A stretch of 64,000 nt of DNA from NCBI RefSeq assembly GCF_000015565.1, contig NC_008786.1, positions 4,018,501 to 4,082,500 on the forward strand, written 5' to 3'. A model generated the notes under the pieces. That model did not search any database and was not told the origin of the DNA. It saw only the letters and a program-made list of their open reading frames with translations. The stretch's first letter is position 1; the number at the start of each line of letters is the position of its first letter. Positions 22,368-31,700 of this stretch are shown here, in pieces. The translations under genes were made by a program, and so were the position numbers. The stretch is from Verminephrobacter eiseniae EF01-2. GTDB lineage: Bacteria; Pseudomonadota; Gammaproteobacteria; Burkholderiales; Burkholderiaceae_C.

Positions 22368-23848
22368 GCTGCTTTCCTGCGTTCCTGTGTGATGTAGTTC
22401 GCTTGGACCAACAACCGTGCCACCGGTGGGCAGACGCTGTTGCCGCACATGCGTATTTGTGCGGTCTTGGTCAGCGGTTTGCCATCGGCACGTTGGTCGA
22501 TGCGGTAGTGCGCCGGAAAGCCCTGCGCCTTGAACAGTTCATGCGGTTGCAGCATGCGCATGCCGATGTCGGTGATGAGGTAGGGTTCGCCGCCGATCTG
22601 CACCGTCACCAGGCCGAAACGGTCGTGCGTGGGGATGGTGTGCAGCGGTTCGGTCGGTGCTGCGCCGTCGCGTTCGCTGCCGTAGTACTTGACCAGCAGT
22701 GCCGCGACCGCTTCGGGCTGGCCCGCGCCGTGCACCTTCGATGCCTTGGCCACCGCACGGGCCAGGACAAGGCTGTGATGATCGACGCTCGTCACCGTGC
22801 TGATCGGCTGGTCCAACGTGGTGCCCAGCACGCCGCCGTAATGCTTGGCCAGGAATGCGGCGACCAGCGCATGCCGGTTGGCCGTGGTCTGGGTCTTGAC
22901 CGGCTCATCGATGAACGCCCCGCGCGCCTGGCCTTGCTCGGTTTTGTGGCCGTAGTAGCTCGACACGAATGCCGCGACCCGTGCCGCGCCGTTGCCACTG
23001 CCCCAAGGTTTCACGCCCGACGGGGATGGTTCGCCGTGCGCCAAGCTGACGAGGAAGGGTTGCCGTGCCTCGATCACGTACTTGACGATGCCGCGCGCGA
23101 TCCGGCGCAGCGTGGCATCCGCCAGGGGCCGCGCACGCTCGAAGATGCTCGGCGTCGGCAGCGTCCAGTCGATGCACTCGGCGGCGCTGCGCCACGGTAT
23201 CAATCCCCGGGCCTTGGTTTCCAGGCGCCGGGGGTCGCCATGGGTCGGGGCCGGCCATTGAATCGGCTGGCCATCACAGCGCGCCACGACAAACAGGCGC
23301 CGGCGGATGGTCGGCGCGCCAAAGTCGCAGGCGCGCAGTTCCTTGCATTCGACCTCGTAGCCCAGATTGCGCAGGCTGCCGACCCATTGCCGGAAGGTCC
23401 GGCCTTTGCGTTGCGGGCACGGTCTGCCATCCGGGCCCAGCGGCCCCCAAGTCTGGAACTCCTCGACATTCTCCAGGTAGATGATGCGCGGCTGGGCAGC
23501 TTTGGCCCACTGGACCACGACCCAGGCCAGCGAGCGGATTTTCTTGCTCGCCGGTTTGCCGCCCTTGGCTTTGGAAAAATGCTTGCAGTCCGGGCTGGCC
23601 CATAGCAGGCCCACGGGGCGCCCGTGCGTCACGGCCACGGGATCGACCTCGAAAACGTCCGCGCAGTAGTGCCTGGTCTGCGGGTGGTTGGCCTGGTGCA
23701 GGCCGATCGCTTCGGGGTCGTGGTTGATGGCCACGTCCACGCTGCGGCCGATGGCCTGCGCGATGCCGCAGGAGGCGCCTCCACCGCCGGCGAACAGGTC
23801 GATCACCATTTCGTCGTGCAGGGGCAGGATGTATCGAGGGCTCAGCAT
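22364..23848 (-). CDS. DNA (cytosine-5) methyltransferase, phage type
   Basis: The 494-residue enzyme has motif I DLFAGGGGASCGIAQA, motif IV with the catalytic Cys in a phage-type SPDCKHFSKAKGG variant of PPCQ, motif VI ENVEEF and motif VIII GAPTIRRRLFVVAR. A target-recognition region follows before the C-terminal conserved block. It should methylate C5 of cytosine in an unknown motif. No matching restriction gene is nearby, so protection of the element from host restriction or regulation is more likely. It overlaps the neighbouring gene by 7 bases. Confidence 0.88.
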   Translation of the reverse strand: MLSPRYILPLHDEMVIDLFAGGGGASCGIAQAIGRSVDVAINHDPEAIGLHQANHPQTRHYCADVFEVDPVAVTHGRPVGLLWASPDCKHFSKAKGGKPASKKIRSLAWVVVQWAKAAQPRIIYLENVEEFQTWGPLGPDGRPCPQRKGRTFRQWVGSLRNLGYEVECKELRACDFGAPTIRRRLFVVARCDGQPIQWPAPTHGDPRRLETKARGLIPWRSAAECIDWTLPTPSIFERARPLADATLRRIARGIVKYVIEARQPFLVSLAHGEPSPSGVKPWGSGNGAARVAAFVSSYYGHKTEQGQARGAFIDEPVKTQTTANRHALVAAFLAKHYGGVLGTTLDQPISTVTSVDHHSLVLARAVAKASKVHGAGQPEAVAALLVKYYGSERDGAAPTEPLHTIPTHDRFGLVTVQIGGEPYLITDIGMRMLQPHELFKAQGFPAHYRIDQRADGKPLTKTAQIRMCGNSVCPPVARLLVQANYITQERRKAA

Positions 23849-24747
23849 GCCGGCACCTGGTTCCACTCGCGGCCATCGAGCAGGCGGCCGGCGGCTTTTT
23901 TGCCTACCTCGATGAAGGTTTTTCCGGCGTGCTGGCGCCACTGCCCCCATTGCTTGAAAAAGAACGGCACCCCGGCGCCCTGGCATTGGTCACGCAGGCT
24001 GCGTGCCCAGTCCGGGTGCATCGGGCGCGCGCCGGGGCCGCTTTCGCCGCCGACGATCACCCAGTCTGGCATGTCGCGCAGGTGGCCTATGTTGCGCCGC
24101 CCCCATGGGGCGCCTTCTTCGTACTCGACGATGTTGAGCCACGGGCTCAAATCGACCGCGCCGAGCAAGGGCTCCAGGCTCAGGAACCGCTTTGCCGCTG
24201 GTAGCCGTAGCAGCTTCGGGATGTCGCGATCGGCCTCTTCCTGGTTGCATATCGTTGCGCCGATCCAGATGTTTTTCAGGTAATACCCGCCGTAGCGCCC
24301 GCCGCCTGATCTCCATTTAAACCAGCCTTTTGTGGCGCTAAACACGGCCTCATCTAGCATTGCGGGGGCATTGCCAATGCGCTTGGTCAGCAGCAACCAG
24401 TCAAGGTTTGGCGTTGACATGATCGAGCGCAACAGGTCGGCACGCCATGCGCTGTCCACCGCGTTGTCGAACACATCGGCCAGGCTGGCGCAAAACACTC
24501 GCTGGCGGCAGCCATGCGCGGCAAAGAAGGCTTCATGCTTCGCATTCCAGGCCAGCGGCTTGCGCCAGTTGGCAGCGCTGGTGCGCCGGCGCGGGGCGCC
24601 AGGGCCCCAATTGACCGCCAGACCTGCGCCAAAGCGCGCATTGCGTGCCTCGGCATAGCAGTGCTCGCAGCCGGGGCCTGTCTTTTGGCAACCTTCCCAC
24701 GGGTTGAAGGTATGGTGTGTCCATTCGATGGGGGAGTTTTCAGCCAT
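23842..24747 (-). CDS. Phage Gp37/Gp68 family protein (DUF5131)
   Basis: The 301-residue protein begins with the diagnostic IEWTHHTFNPWEGCQ and has a Cys cluster of form CX6CX2C (CQKTGPGCEHCY), which recalls an iron-sulfur binding loop of radical SAM enzymes. WVIVGGESGPGARPMHPDW is another family block. Members are frequent in phages and islands, often beside methyltransferases; a DNA or nucleotide modification role is suspected but unproven. It overlaps both neighbours by a few bases. Confidence 0.82.
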   Translation of the reverse strand: MAENSPIEWTHHTFNPWEGCQKTGPGCEHCYAEARNARFGAGLAVNWGPGAPRRRTSAANWRKPLAWNAKHEAFFAAHGCRQRVFCASLADVFDNAVDSAWRADLLRSIMSTPNLDWLLLTKRIGNAPAMLDEAVFSATKGWFKWRSGGGRYGGYYLKNIWIGATICNQEEADRDIPKLLRLPAAKRFLSLEPLLGAVDLSPWLNIVEYEEGAPWGRRNIGHLRDMPDWVIVGGESGPGARPMHPDWARSLRDQCQGAGVPFFFKQWGQWRQHAGKTFIEVGKKAAGRLLDGREWNQVPAC

Positions 24748-25231
24748 GGCGGGGCACCCTGTGTGGCTCGTTCTTGCCGTTGGGCGCGGTTTGCCACCAT
24801 GCGCCGGGTGTGCCGCTGCCGTCCTTCGGGTGGTTGTGGGGCACCCACATCAGCGCCGTTTCGCCTTCCAGGCTGCGCAGGAAGCCCCAGGGTTTGACGT
24901 ACTGCGCCCGGTGCCAGAACAGCGTCCAGCAATGGCCAGGCCCAAGGATCACGCGGTGGAAGGTGTCGCCGCTGAGCCGGTTGAACCAGCGCACCTTGCG
25001 CGTGCCGGTGCGCAGTTGCTCGTAGTACCAGCCCGACAGCACGAGCGAGCGCGCCCACGGCCACGGGTGGTCATGCAGCCCCCTGGCGGGGTCGCTGCCG
25101 ACGAATCGGTGCAGATGGAACCGAACGCCCAAAGCCGTGCCGACGTAGTACCGCTCCAGGTATGGGTTGCAGTTGTCGCTGATGATTCGGCACGGCAGCA
25201 AGCCGGACAGCCAGTACAGCAGGCGGCTCAT
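24740..25231 (-). CDS. Hypothetical phage-like protein, possibly cupin fold
   Basis: The 163-residue protein has clustered His residues (FHLHRFVGSDPARGLHDHPW) and a later GETALMWVPHNHP, a spacing like a metal-binding cupin. No specific family is recognised with certainty. The start overlaps the exonuclease-like stop as ATGA, and its own stop overlaps the DUF5131 start. By context it belongs to the same accessory DNA-metabolism operon. Confidence 0.65.
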   Translation of the reverse strand: MSRLLYWLSGLLPCRIISDNCNPYLERYYVGTALGVRFHLHRFVGSDPARGLHDHPWPWARSLVLSGWYYEQLRTGTRKVRWFNRLSGDTFHRVILGPGHCWTLFWHRAQYVKPWGFLRSLEGETALMWVPHNHPKDGSGTPGAWWQTAPNGKNEPHRVPRHG

Positions 25232-25902
25232 TGCGCCTCCCCGCGCAATGCCTTGACCAGGTACGGGTCAACGTCCGGTTGGTTGAGCAACCAGTGCTTG
25301 TAGTCCGACGGCGCAGCGCTGGTGGCCAGGCCTTTGTGTTTGCCGAAGGTCAGCGTCTTGGGGATGCGCGCTTGCTCCGAGCGCTGCCACAACGTCTGCC
25401 ATGTCGTGGCCTCGGTGATGTCGCCCATCCTGGCCAGCAGGTGTTCGAGCACGATGGCGCAGTGCATCACGTCGTGCCGGGCCGAGTGCGCATGTTGCAG
25501 CAAGCTGCTGGCGCTGCCGCGCTCGAACAGGTAGAGCATGGCCGCCTGGGTGTGCGAATCGATGTCGGCAAGCAGCCAGCGCGCCAGCGCCAGCGTGCAG
25601 ATGCGCTTGACGGGCGGTGCGCCGATCACCCGCCAGTCGTAGTCCACGTCGTGGCCGATCAGGTATTCGGTGCCCGGCGGCAGGCTGAACCCGGATGCAG
25701 GCGGGCAGTCGGCCAGTTCTTCGTCCAGGATGTGGTGCGTGGCCAGCGCGCCGAGCTCGATCGGCTTGCCGGGGTTGTAGCGTTGCTCGAACCGCTCCAC
25801 CACGGTCAGCGTGAACGGGTCTTTGACCATGAGCCAGGCCGCTTGCACGATGGCCGGCTCGTGGAGGCCGGTGGTCTTGGTGCCGAAGATGAGGGCGGTC
25901 AT
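25228..25902 (-). CDS. ExoX-like DEDD exonuclease with altered first motif
   Basis: The 224-residue protein resembles exodeoxyribonuclease X: N-terminal DEDD nuclease fold and a C-terminal block LTFGKHKGLATSAAPSDYKHWLL. The first motif, normally FDTETTGL, here reads FGTKTTGL, so both metal-binding acids are replaced (GGC for GAC, AAG for GAG). The second (GHDVDYDW) and third (HSARHD) motifs are kept. If the sequence is correct, catalysis should be lost or strongly changed. It sits in the coupled phage-like operon with ATGA at its 3' end. Confidence 0.8.
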   Translation of the reverse strand: MTALIFGTKTTGLHEPAIVQAAWLMVKDPFTLTVVERFEQRYNPGKPIELGALATHHILDEELADCPPASGFSLPPGTEYLIGHDVDYDWRVIGAPPVKRICTLALARWLLADIDSHTQAAMLYLFERGSASSLLQHAHSARHDVMHCAIVLEHLLARMGDITEATTWQTLWQRSEQARIPKTLTFGKHKGLATSAAPSDYKHWLLNQPDVDPYLVKALRGEAQ

Positions 25903-25931
25903 CGGGTGCCTCCTGCGGGGGGTGGTTTTGG

Positions 25932-26021
25932 TCAAAAGGTTGTGCCTGCCAACCGCCAGGCTCGGCGGATGGAATAGCCACGGCGTTTCCAGTAGAGGAA
26001 GTGGCGCAGAAACTGCCTCAT
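25932..26021 (-). CDS. 29-residue basic protein of the phage-like operon
   Basis: The short protein (MRQFLRHFLYWKRRGYS then IRRAWRLAGTTF) is strongly basic and aromatic. Its ATG overlaps the upstream stop as ATGA, the same coupling used through this operon, which is the main reason to believe it. It could bind nucleic acid or membrane; nothing firm can be said. Confidence 0.5.
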   Translation of the reverse strand: MRQFLRHFLYWKRRGYSIRRAWRLAGTTF

Positions 26022-26290
26022 GGCAGCGCCCGCACGCTGACCTGGCAGCGCATGCCGATGCGCTCTTGCGCATCGATGGCGGCAGCGCCGGTCGAAGCAA
26101 ACAGGCCGTCGTAGGTCTGCTGGCCGCTCTCGGTCTTGATGGTCACGCGGCATTTGATGGGGGTGGCGGCCAAGGCGTCGCTCATGGTCTGCCTTGCATG
26201 GCCGCCCAGCGCATCGCGCGTCATGCAGGCCGAGCCGCGTGCAGACAGGCCCGGTATGGGGCCTTGGGGGACGTTTGCCGTCTGGCTCAT
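26018..26290 (-). CDS. Hypothetical protein, first gene of the phage-like operon
   Basis: This 90-residue protein has no recognised domain. Its C-terminal part (TPIKCRVTIKTESGQQTYDG) reads as a small beta-rich domain. It starts about 35 bp downstream of a likely minus-strand promoter and is followed by at least seven genes, mostly with overlapping stops and starts. An alternative start within the frame (MTRDALGG, residue 23) is possible. Confidence 0.6.
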   Translation of the reverse strand: MSQTANVPQGPIPGLSARGSACMTRDALGGHARQTMSDALAATPIKCRVTIKTESGQQTYDGLFASTGAAAIDAQERIGMRCQVSVRALP

Positions 26291-26324
26291 CGGTCTCTCC
26301 GGGGGAGTGGTGATGAGTTGACTT

Positions 26325-26353
26325 TAGTAAAGGCGAAATCACAGATCAGGCAA
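26325..26353 (-). promoter_or_regulatory. Possible promoter of the phage-like operon
   Basis: On the minus strand TTGCCT (26353-26348) and TTACTA (26330-26325) are separated by 17 bp, just ahead of the first operon gene. The hexamers are imperfect. It lies downstream of a minus-strand terminator, which would isolate the operon. Confidence 0.4.
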
Positions 26354-26401
26354 ATGTGGAAGAGATTTGCGAAGGTTTCGTATGGGTGATTTCCAGGCAA
26401 C

Positions 26402-26423
26402 AAAAAGCCCGCCGAAGCGGGTT
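26402..26423 (-). terminator. Minus-strand rho-independent terminator
   Basis: Read on the minus strand, AACCCGC-TTCG-GCGGGCT forms a tight tetraloop hairpin followed by TTTTT. It would stop leftward transcription from the IS region before the phage-like operon. Confidence 0.6.
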
Positions 26424-26719
26424 GTCGCCAAAGAGCAAGCCCAGACCATTGGCCGTGGCCGTCCGTCGGCACAAGCCAACCGCCCCATGCTCTCCATGCG
26501 GCTGGCCCCGATGTGTTGGAAAAACTGCCGTGCCAGCGGCAAGGGCTGGCAACTTGGCTCCATGCAGTGCTGCGCCAGGTGCTTGGGCTGCAGGGTCAGG
26601 TCTGACTATTCTGCGGCGATGGCGTCCATCACCGCCAGGGCGACCGCCTCATTGGGGTGCACGGTCCTTTGTGTGCCATTGCGTGCGCTTTTTTTCCATC
26701 GGCCTGGCTTGCAGCAACG

Positions 26720-27044
26720 GCTACCCAATTGAAGGCCACTGTACTCGGCATGGAAGCCGCCGTACTCGGCAAGATCGCTCGGGCTGCCAACGAGGGGCAT
26801 TTGCTCGATACACCTGACGCAACCTCGGTGCTGGTTGAATGGCGCAAATGAGAAGGTAGCACTGATGTCCACCGCCAATGGATCCCAAGCAGTGGTCGCA
26901 TCAGACGAGCAACTGCCTCGATTGCTACTGCACTTCGCGCGGCAAGACTGGTTCAAGACCAGGTCAATGAACCCACACCTGTTCTTGCCAGAGATGGCTC
27001 TTGAGGTCGTTGAGGCCAGAGTGCGGGCGCTCGTGCGCAAGTGA
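26720..27044 (+). pseudogene. Frameshifted remnant of an unidentified gene next to the IS
   Basis: Two plus-strand frames with protein-like composition abut. One ends MEAAVLGKIARAANEGHLL...LVEWRK at 26851; the next runs ...SDEQLPRLLLHFARQDWF to 27044. Together they read like the C-terminus of one protein (an EWRKWG-type helix followed by an LPRLL...F block, as in some large P-loop ATPases) broken by a frameshift near 26848. The 5' end is not found. The insertion sequence lies 20 bp downstream. The rest of 26343-26720 holds nothing else convincing. Confidence 0.3.
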
Positions 27045-27063
27045 TGCCGGCCGGGGCCTGAGC

Positions 27064-28460
27064 CATCCGATTGCACACATCTCACAGCGCCTGGATTTCC
27101 CTGGCGTAGTCCAGTCCGGCAGCGAAGTCGGCCACGCGCTGCATGCCGATCCATAACGTCTTCACGCCGGGCTCGCCATCGCACTTGCGCCCCAGAAAGC
27201 CGCCCAGCGTGGCAACCATCCGGATGACGGTGTTCAGGCGCGGCGCCTGCTTGGGGATGGGCTTTTTGAGCAGGAAGTGCACGCCGCGCCATTCGTCGGG
27301 CTCGAAGAACAGTTCGGCGGGTAGATCCGGGCCATTGCGCCCCAGGCGCATCAAGCGCGCGATGCGCCAGGCTATCACCAGGTACAGGGCGATGGCGCGC
27401 TCGAGCCGCTCGATGCGGCTCAATTGCAGTGCCTCGATCCGGCAGCCGTTCTTGACGACGTGAAAGAACAGTTCGATCTCCCAGCGGGCGCGGTACCACT
27501 CGATCAACTGCGTGGCTGCCTGCAAGTCGCCGGCTGGGCGGTTGCTCAGCAAGCGCCATTCGATGGGTTTGACGCCGCTCGGCGGGTGTTCTTCGCGAGC
27601 GATCACACAGGTCACGGTGACGCCCTGGGCCAGCCGCACCGACTTGGCCCACACCGTCTGGTGCACCCGCCGGGCGCGCTGGCCGCGCGGCGCGTGGGTG
27701 AAGACGATCTGGCCCAGAGGGTGGCCGCTTGTCACTGTGGCCCACAGCTTGCCGTCTTCGGGCAGAACCCGGTTGTGCTTGGCGCGCACCAGCCAGTCGG
27801 CCGGATGGCCCAATTCTGCAGCGCGGCGCATCAGCGCCAGCAGGTCGCTTTCGCGGTCGGCCACATAGACCAGCCGGGTTCCAGGCAGGCTGGCCGCCTG
27901 CTCGGCGATGCGCTCGTAGCCTTCGATCCAGCGCGTGCTCTCCAGCACCTCATCGCTCGCAGCCTGCCCCTTCTTGGCCGAACGCGCCCACATCCACGCA
28001 TCGATCACGCCCAGCGGTTCGCGATCGGGCGTGATCGCGTAGGTCGGATGCAGGTACATCCCGCGCTGCGCGTCGTAGCTCAGCCGGCCCAGCCCGGCAA
28101 TGCCCTGACCGTTGAAGTCCAGCTCCGTCGTGTCCTGCAGGCACAGCACCACCGGGTGCTCGGCCATGCGCTGGGCGCTGGCCTGCCAGTGCGGCTTGAG
28201 GATGTCCTGCCAGTCAATGTCCTCGTGCGCAAAGAAGCGGTAGGCACCGCGGGTGTCGCCCCAGCCCCCGCAGGCAGCCGGGATGCTGGGTGTGGGCTGC
28301 CGGCTGAAGGTCTCGGCCAGTTTCACCTGCCGCCGGTTCAGGCGCTTGTCGCCCAGGTCCAGGTCCGCGAACTCCTCTTGTGCCCAGCTCATCCGTTCCA
28401 TCTTCTCTTCGAAAAATCAACAGCTTACCGCCGAATCTTCAAGATGTGTGCAATCGGATG
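27064..28460 (-). mobile_element. IS4-family insertion sequence (IS50/Tn5-like group)
   Basis: A 1397-bp element has 19-bp perfect terminal inverted repeats (CATCCGATTGCACACATCT and its complement) and is flanked by a 9-bp target duplication, GGCCTGAGC (27055-27063 and 28461-28469). The intact ends, duplication and transposase suggest recent, possibly active, insertion. Confidence 0.9.
27082..28401 (-). CDS. IS4-family transposase
   Basis: The 439-residue DDE transposase starts with the Tn5-type DNA-binding block (WAQEEFADLDLGDKRLNRR, then GGWGDTRGAYRFF). Catalytic acids are in CLQDTTELDF, YVADRESDL and the YRARWEIELFF segment (the YREK-like region with the Glu). It fills the insertion sequence between the two inverted repeats. 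Intact length suggests it is functional. Confidence 0.93.
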   Translation of the reverse strand: MERMSWAQEEFADLDLGDKRLNRRQVKLAETFSRQPTPSIPAACGGWGDTRGAYRFFAHEDIDWQDILKPHWQASAQRMAEHPVVLCLQDTTELDFNGQGIAGLGRLSYDAQRGMYLHPTYAITPDREPLGVIDAWMWARSAKKGQAASDEVLESTRWIEGYERIAEQAASLPGTRLVYVADRESDLLALMRRAAELGHPADWLVRAKHNRVLPEDGKLWATVTSGHPLGQIVFTHAPRGQRARRVHQTVWAKSVRLAQGVTVTCVIAREEHPPSGVKPIEWRLLSNRPAGDLQAATQLIEWYRARWEIELFFHVVKNGCRIEALQLSRIERLERAIALYLVIAWRIARLMRLGRNGPDLPAELFFEPDEWRGVHFLLKKPIPKQAPRLNTVIRMVATLGGFLGRKCDGEPGVKTLWIGMQRVADFAAGLDYAREIQAL

Positions 28461-28469
28461 GGCCTGAGC

Positions 28470-28712
28470 AGTACGCCATGCAGCTCTTTCTTCAAGTGAT
28501 GGAGCGCATGGGGCGGGCCTGAATCCATACCCTTTCCCCGCCCGGGGATCATCCACCTGAATTCGTCATGCTTGGCTGAAATGGCAAATGACGGATGCCC
28601 GGACGAATACGTTTGGCCCGGGTACGGGCACAGGATGCATAAATAGTGGTGGCGAAGTCCATCTGGATGGCTGGTGCGGGAATCAGTTGCATCGGCCTTG
28701 AATGCATCGTCT
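28470..28712. other. Spacer between IS and SIR2 gene
   Basis: This 243-bp stretch has no convincing gene. It probably contained sequence contiguous with that left of the insertion before the IS arrived. Confidence 0.4.
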
Positions 28713-31700
28713 TCACAACAAGTACGCTCGGAGTTGCTGGTAACGGGGATCCCGTTCCAGTTCCGGTGCTGCTTGCTTGATTTCATTCAAGCACTTCTCT
28801 AATTCATGGTCCCTCGACTGCTGACTACGGATGACGATGTGCAACAGATCCAGCGCCTCCTTCGGGAACCTGCGACAAAGACCGGATCCATGTAGTTGAT
28901 GCACAACGTAGTGCGGGTACTCAATCGGCTGAAGCCAATCTTTGATGGTGTCCAGAGCCGTAGGAAACTCCCCTCCGGCAGCGATGCTCATCCGCGCCAG
29001 TGAGTCTGCAATGTGACTGGAAGCAAGATTACGCCGCTTGGGCCAGATGTTTTGCCAAAAAGGCAGGATGCGATTTCTCCAGTAATTCTCTCGTTGCTCA
29101 CCTGCACCTTTCAGTGCCCGAACAAGCACTTGCGCGACTTCCTGCCGTCCTTCTTGCGGCAGCGCCATGATAGCTGACTGGAACTCTTGCGCCGTATATT
29201 CCTCGATAGGTTCCAGCGCCGCATAGGTCAGGAGCGTTACGAACTGTCGATTGATCTGATCACCCATTTCGTCGTAATGGTGCGCGGTTTCAAGAAACTG
29301 CGGTTTGAAGGCAATCAGCAATGGCCAGTACAGGCGTGGCGACTGGAGGAAGCCCTCCCAGGCCGCCTTTGCTTGCACCGGATTGTCTGTCCATCGGAAC
29401 AATGGCAAGAGGTGCTGCTCCGTCCAGGATCTATCTGCACGAAAGAGCACGATCGAACGGGAAGCCAGCAACACCCTGCCGTGTCGGAGCCGGTCTACTT
29501 GGGTATTGCAGATTTGAGTGAAAAATGGCTTGATATCTGCGGGCAGACCATCATTGTCGTTGGGCGCACGCTTGAGCCACAGATTGAGCAACGCCTGGGT
29601 GACATGTCCAATCGGATGGTTGATGGCCTTGATGAGTGGCTGTTTGATCGTCTCGCTATTGTTGTCGGAACCTGGCTCCAGCGGCAGTTCCAAGACACGA
29701 TGGCACAGATTCAGCAGAATGCTTTCGTGCCGTGTAATGGATTGGGAAACATTCCTCAACCACCAAGTGACGCCATCCGCTATCTCGTTCAGTGCATCGT
29801 CGGGCATGGTCTGCACCAGCGGTGCGGCATAGCGCCACGACCGCTGCACCTGCTTTTCCTCACTCCACACTTGCAGTGCTCTTCGCCAATGGCCTGATGG
29901 CCAAATTTTCTCTTGGGCGAGGTCGCACAAGGCTAAAAGGCTGTGAAAAAACCGTGTGCGGCAGGTTTCATGCCAAGTATCCTCATAGAACCCATAAAAT
30001 GGGCGCGATTCTGCCGGAGGTTGTTTTAGCCACTGCACCAATTCGCGCCGCTTGCGAGGTGCGACGTCGATGTGTCGCCTTTCCTCGTAATCTGGATCGC
30101 CGGTAGCACTTATCCAGTGGGGAAACTCGTCGCGTTCGTTGGCGTCCAATTGCCATTGGGGATGCGCTGCAGACAATTCCGCTAGGCGCTCCCGTGCGGC
30201 ATCCCCCAAGCCAAGCCCGGATTCTTGCAGTTTCGCCAGGCGCAACCACACCGAACGTTCTACCTCCTGGTGCAGCCACTGCTCACATTCTGCCTGGTTC
30301 TGCCAGCGCTCCGGTTTGAGCTCGTCCTCATACACCTCGCGGGGTGGGCCGAGCAAAATGGCAGCCTCGAACCGATCCTGCACTGACGATATGTGGCGAC
30401 CTTGCAGCACCAAGAGCCGCAGGACTTCGCGTTGCGTACCCTCGTGCCATAGCCACCAAGCGCGATCGGCCAGCAGCCAATCCACCCATTGCTCCGGAGC
30501 GATGCAGCCATCTTGGCTGGCGGCAAAGAAAGCCAGACGCTTGAAGGCGGGGTACGGGAGTTCGAACCATGCCTGCGCGACCCGAGTAGCGCGCGCAGGG
30601 TCAACAGGTCGAACTTTGAGCCAGGCATCGCGCAGCAACTCGATCAGCGTCACCCAGTCGTGGCTCCCCCGATTCTGCCAATGCGAACTGATGGACGGCA
30701 AGTGCCAATGCGAGCGATCGCTGCGGTCTGTGGCCTCGCCTATCTCGCGCAGCAGGCCCAGGGCATCGCACAACAGTTGCTGAAATTCATCTAGCAGCGC
30801 GGGTAATGCCTGCTGCCAATGCTCATCATCGGCCAAATCTTGCAGCGCGTCGTGCGCGTGATCTGCGGCAAGCACCAGTTTCTGGTTTGGAGGTTGGTTC
30901 AAGCCTCCGGGCGATTCCACAGCCGCATTTTCATCGCCCCGGCGAAACGACCATTCCAAAGCAATCATGGGTGCAAGCAGTTTGCGCAGTTCCAAGCGTA
31001 GCGTGGCACTCAGGCCGTCGCGTTCAAACCGGTCTTTCCAGTTGTAAAGATCAAGGCTGTTAGGCGAAGGAGATTTGACACGGCCTGCCAGCAACAAGCG
31101 CCACAGCGTGCGCATCATCGGCCGGGGAATGGCATTCGGTGCGTGGGCGCGAATCTCGTCCAGTTCTCTGGTCTTGCCGTCGCGCTCCAAACTGGCAAGG
31201 TGGTCGAGCCGGCCCTCAAGCAAGCCATGCCAGCGATCATGCAGTTGACCACCCCGTTCCAACAGCCAATGAATCAACCGGGGATCGTCGAGATGCCGCG
31301 TCAGCCAGTGCGCTATCTGAAGCATCACTTCGTCCCACTCGCTACCGAACCTGCGACCGACCAACACCATCCACGGTGCGTGGCTGTAAGGCGTGGGACG
31401 GCGAGTGAGACTGAACCGCAGCTTGGGATCGATTGGGGCACGCGCAGGGATGCCGAAGCGACTCAAGTCGCCGTGCTGAAAACGCTCCTCTGAAAACGCG
31501 GTCAGCCACTCCAGTGGCGGCACCGGATCGAGTTCAGCAAACCGCTTGGCGGGAAGTCCTGATTCGTCGGATAGTGCCCAAAGCATGCGCCCGGCGAAGT
31601 CATCCTGCTGCGTGCTCGCGGACGGCCCCGCAAGGGTGGCCGCGAGCACGATGCGCTCTTTGCCGAGGACGCCATCGCGGTAGGTTGCTGCCCAGGCTTT

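Noticed and set aside
26339..26563. A minus-strand frame of 74 codons near the phage-like operon.
   Set aside because: It contains a clear minus-strand terminator hairpin and has no good ribosome-binding site.
26606..28479. A minus-strand frame that, after removing the IS and one target copy, would run from an ATG at 28479 to a stop at 26606 (about 155 residues).
   Set aside because: Only the last 20-30 codons look protein-like; most of the frame is Ser/Cys-rich, and the overlapping plus-strand frames have better composition.
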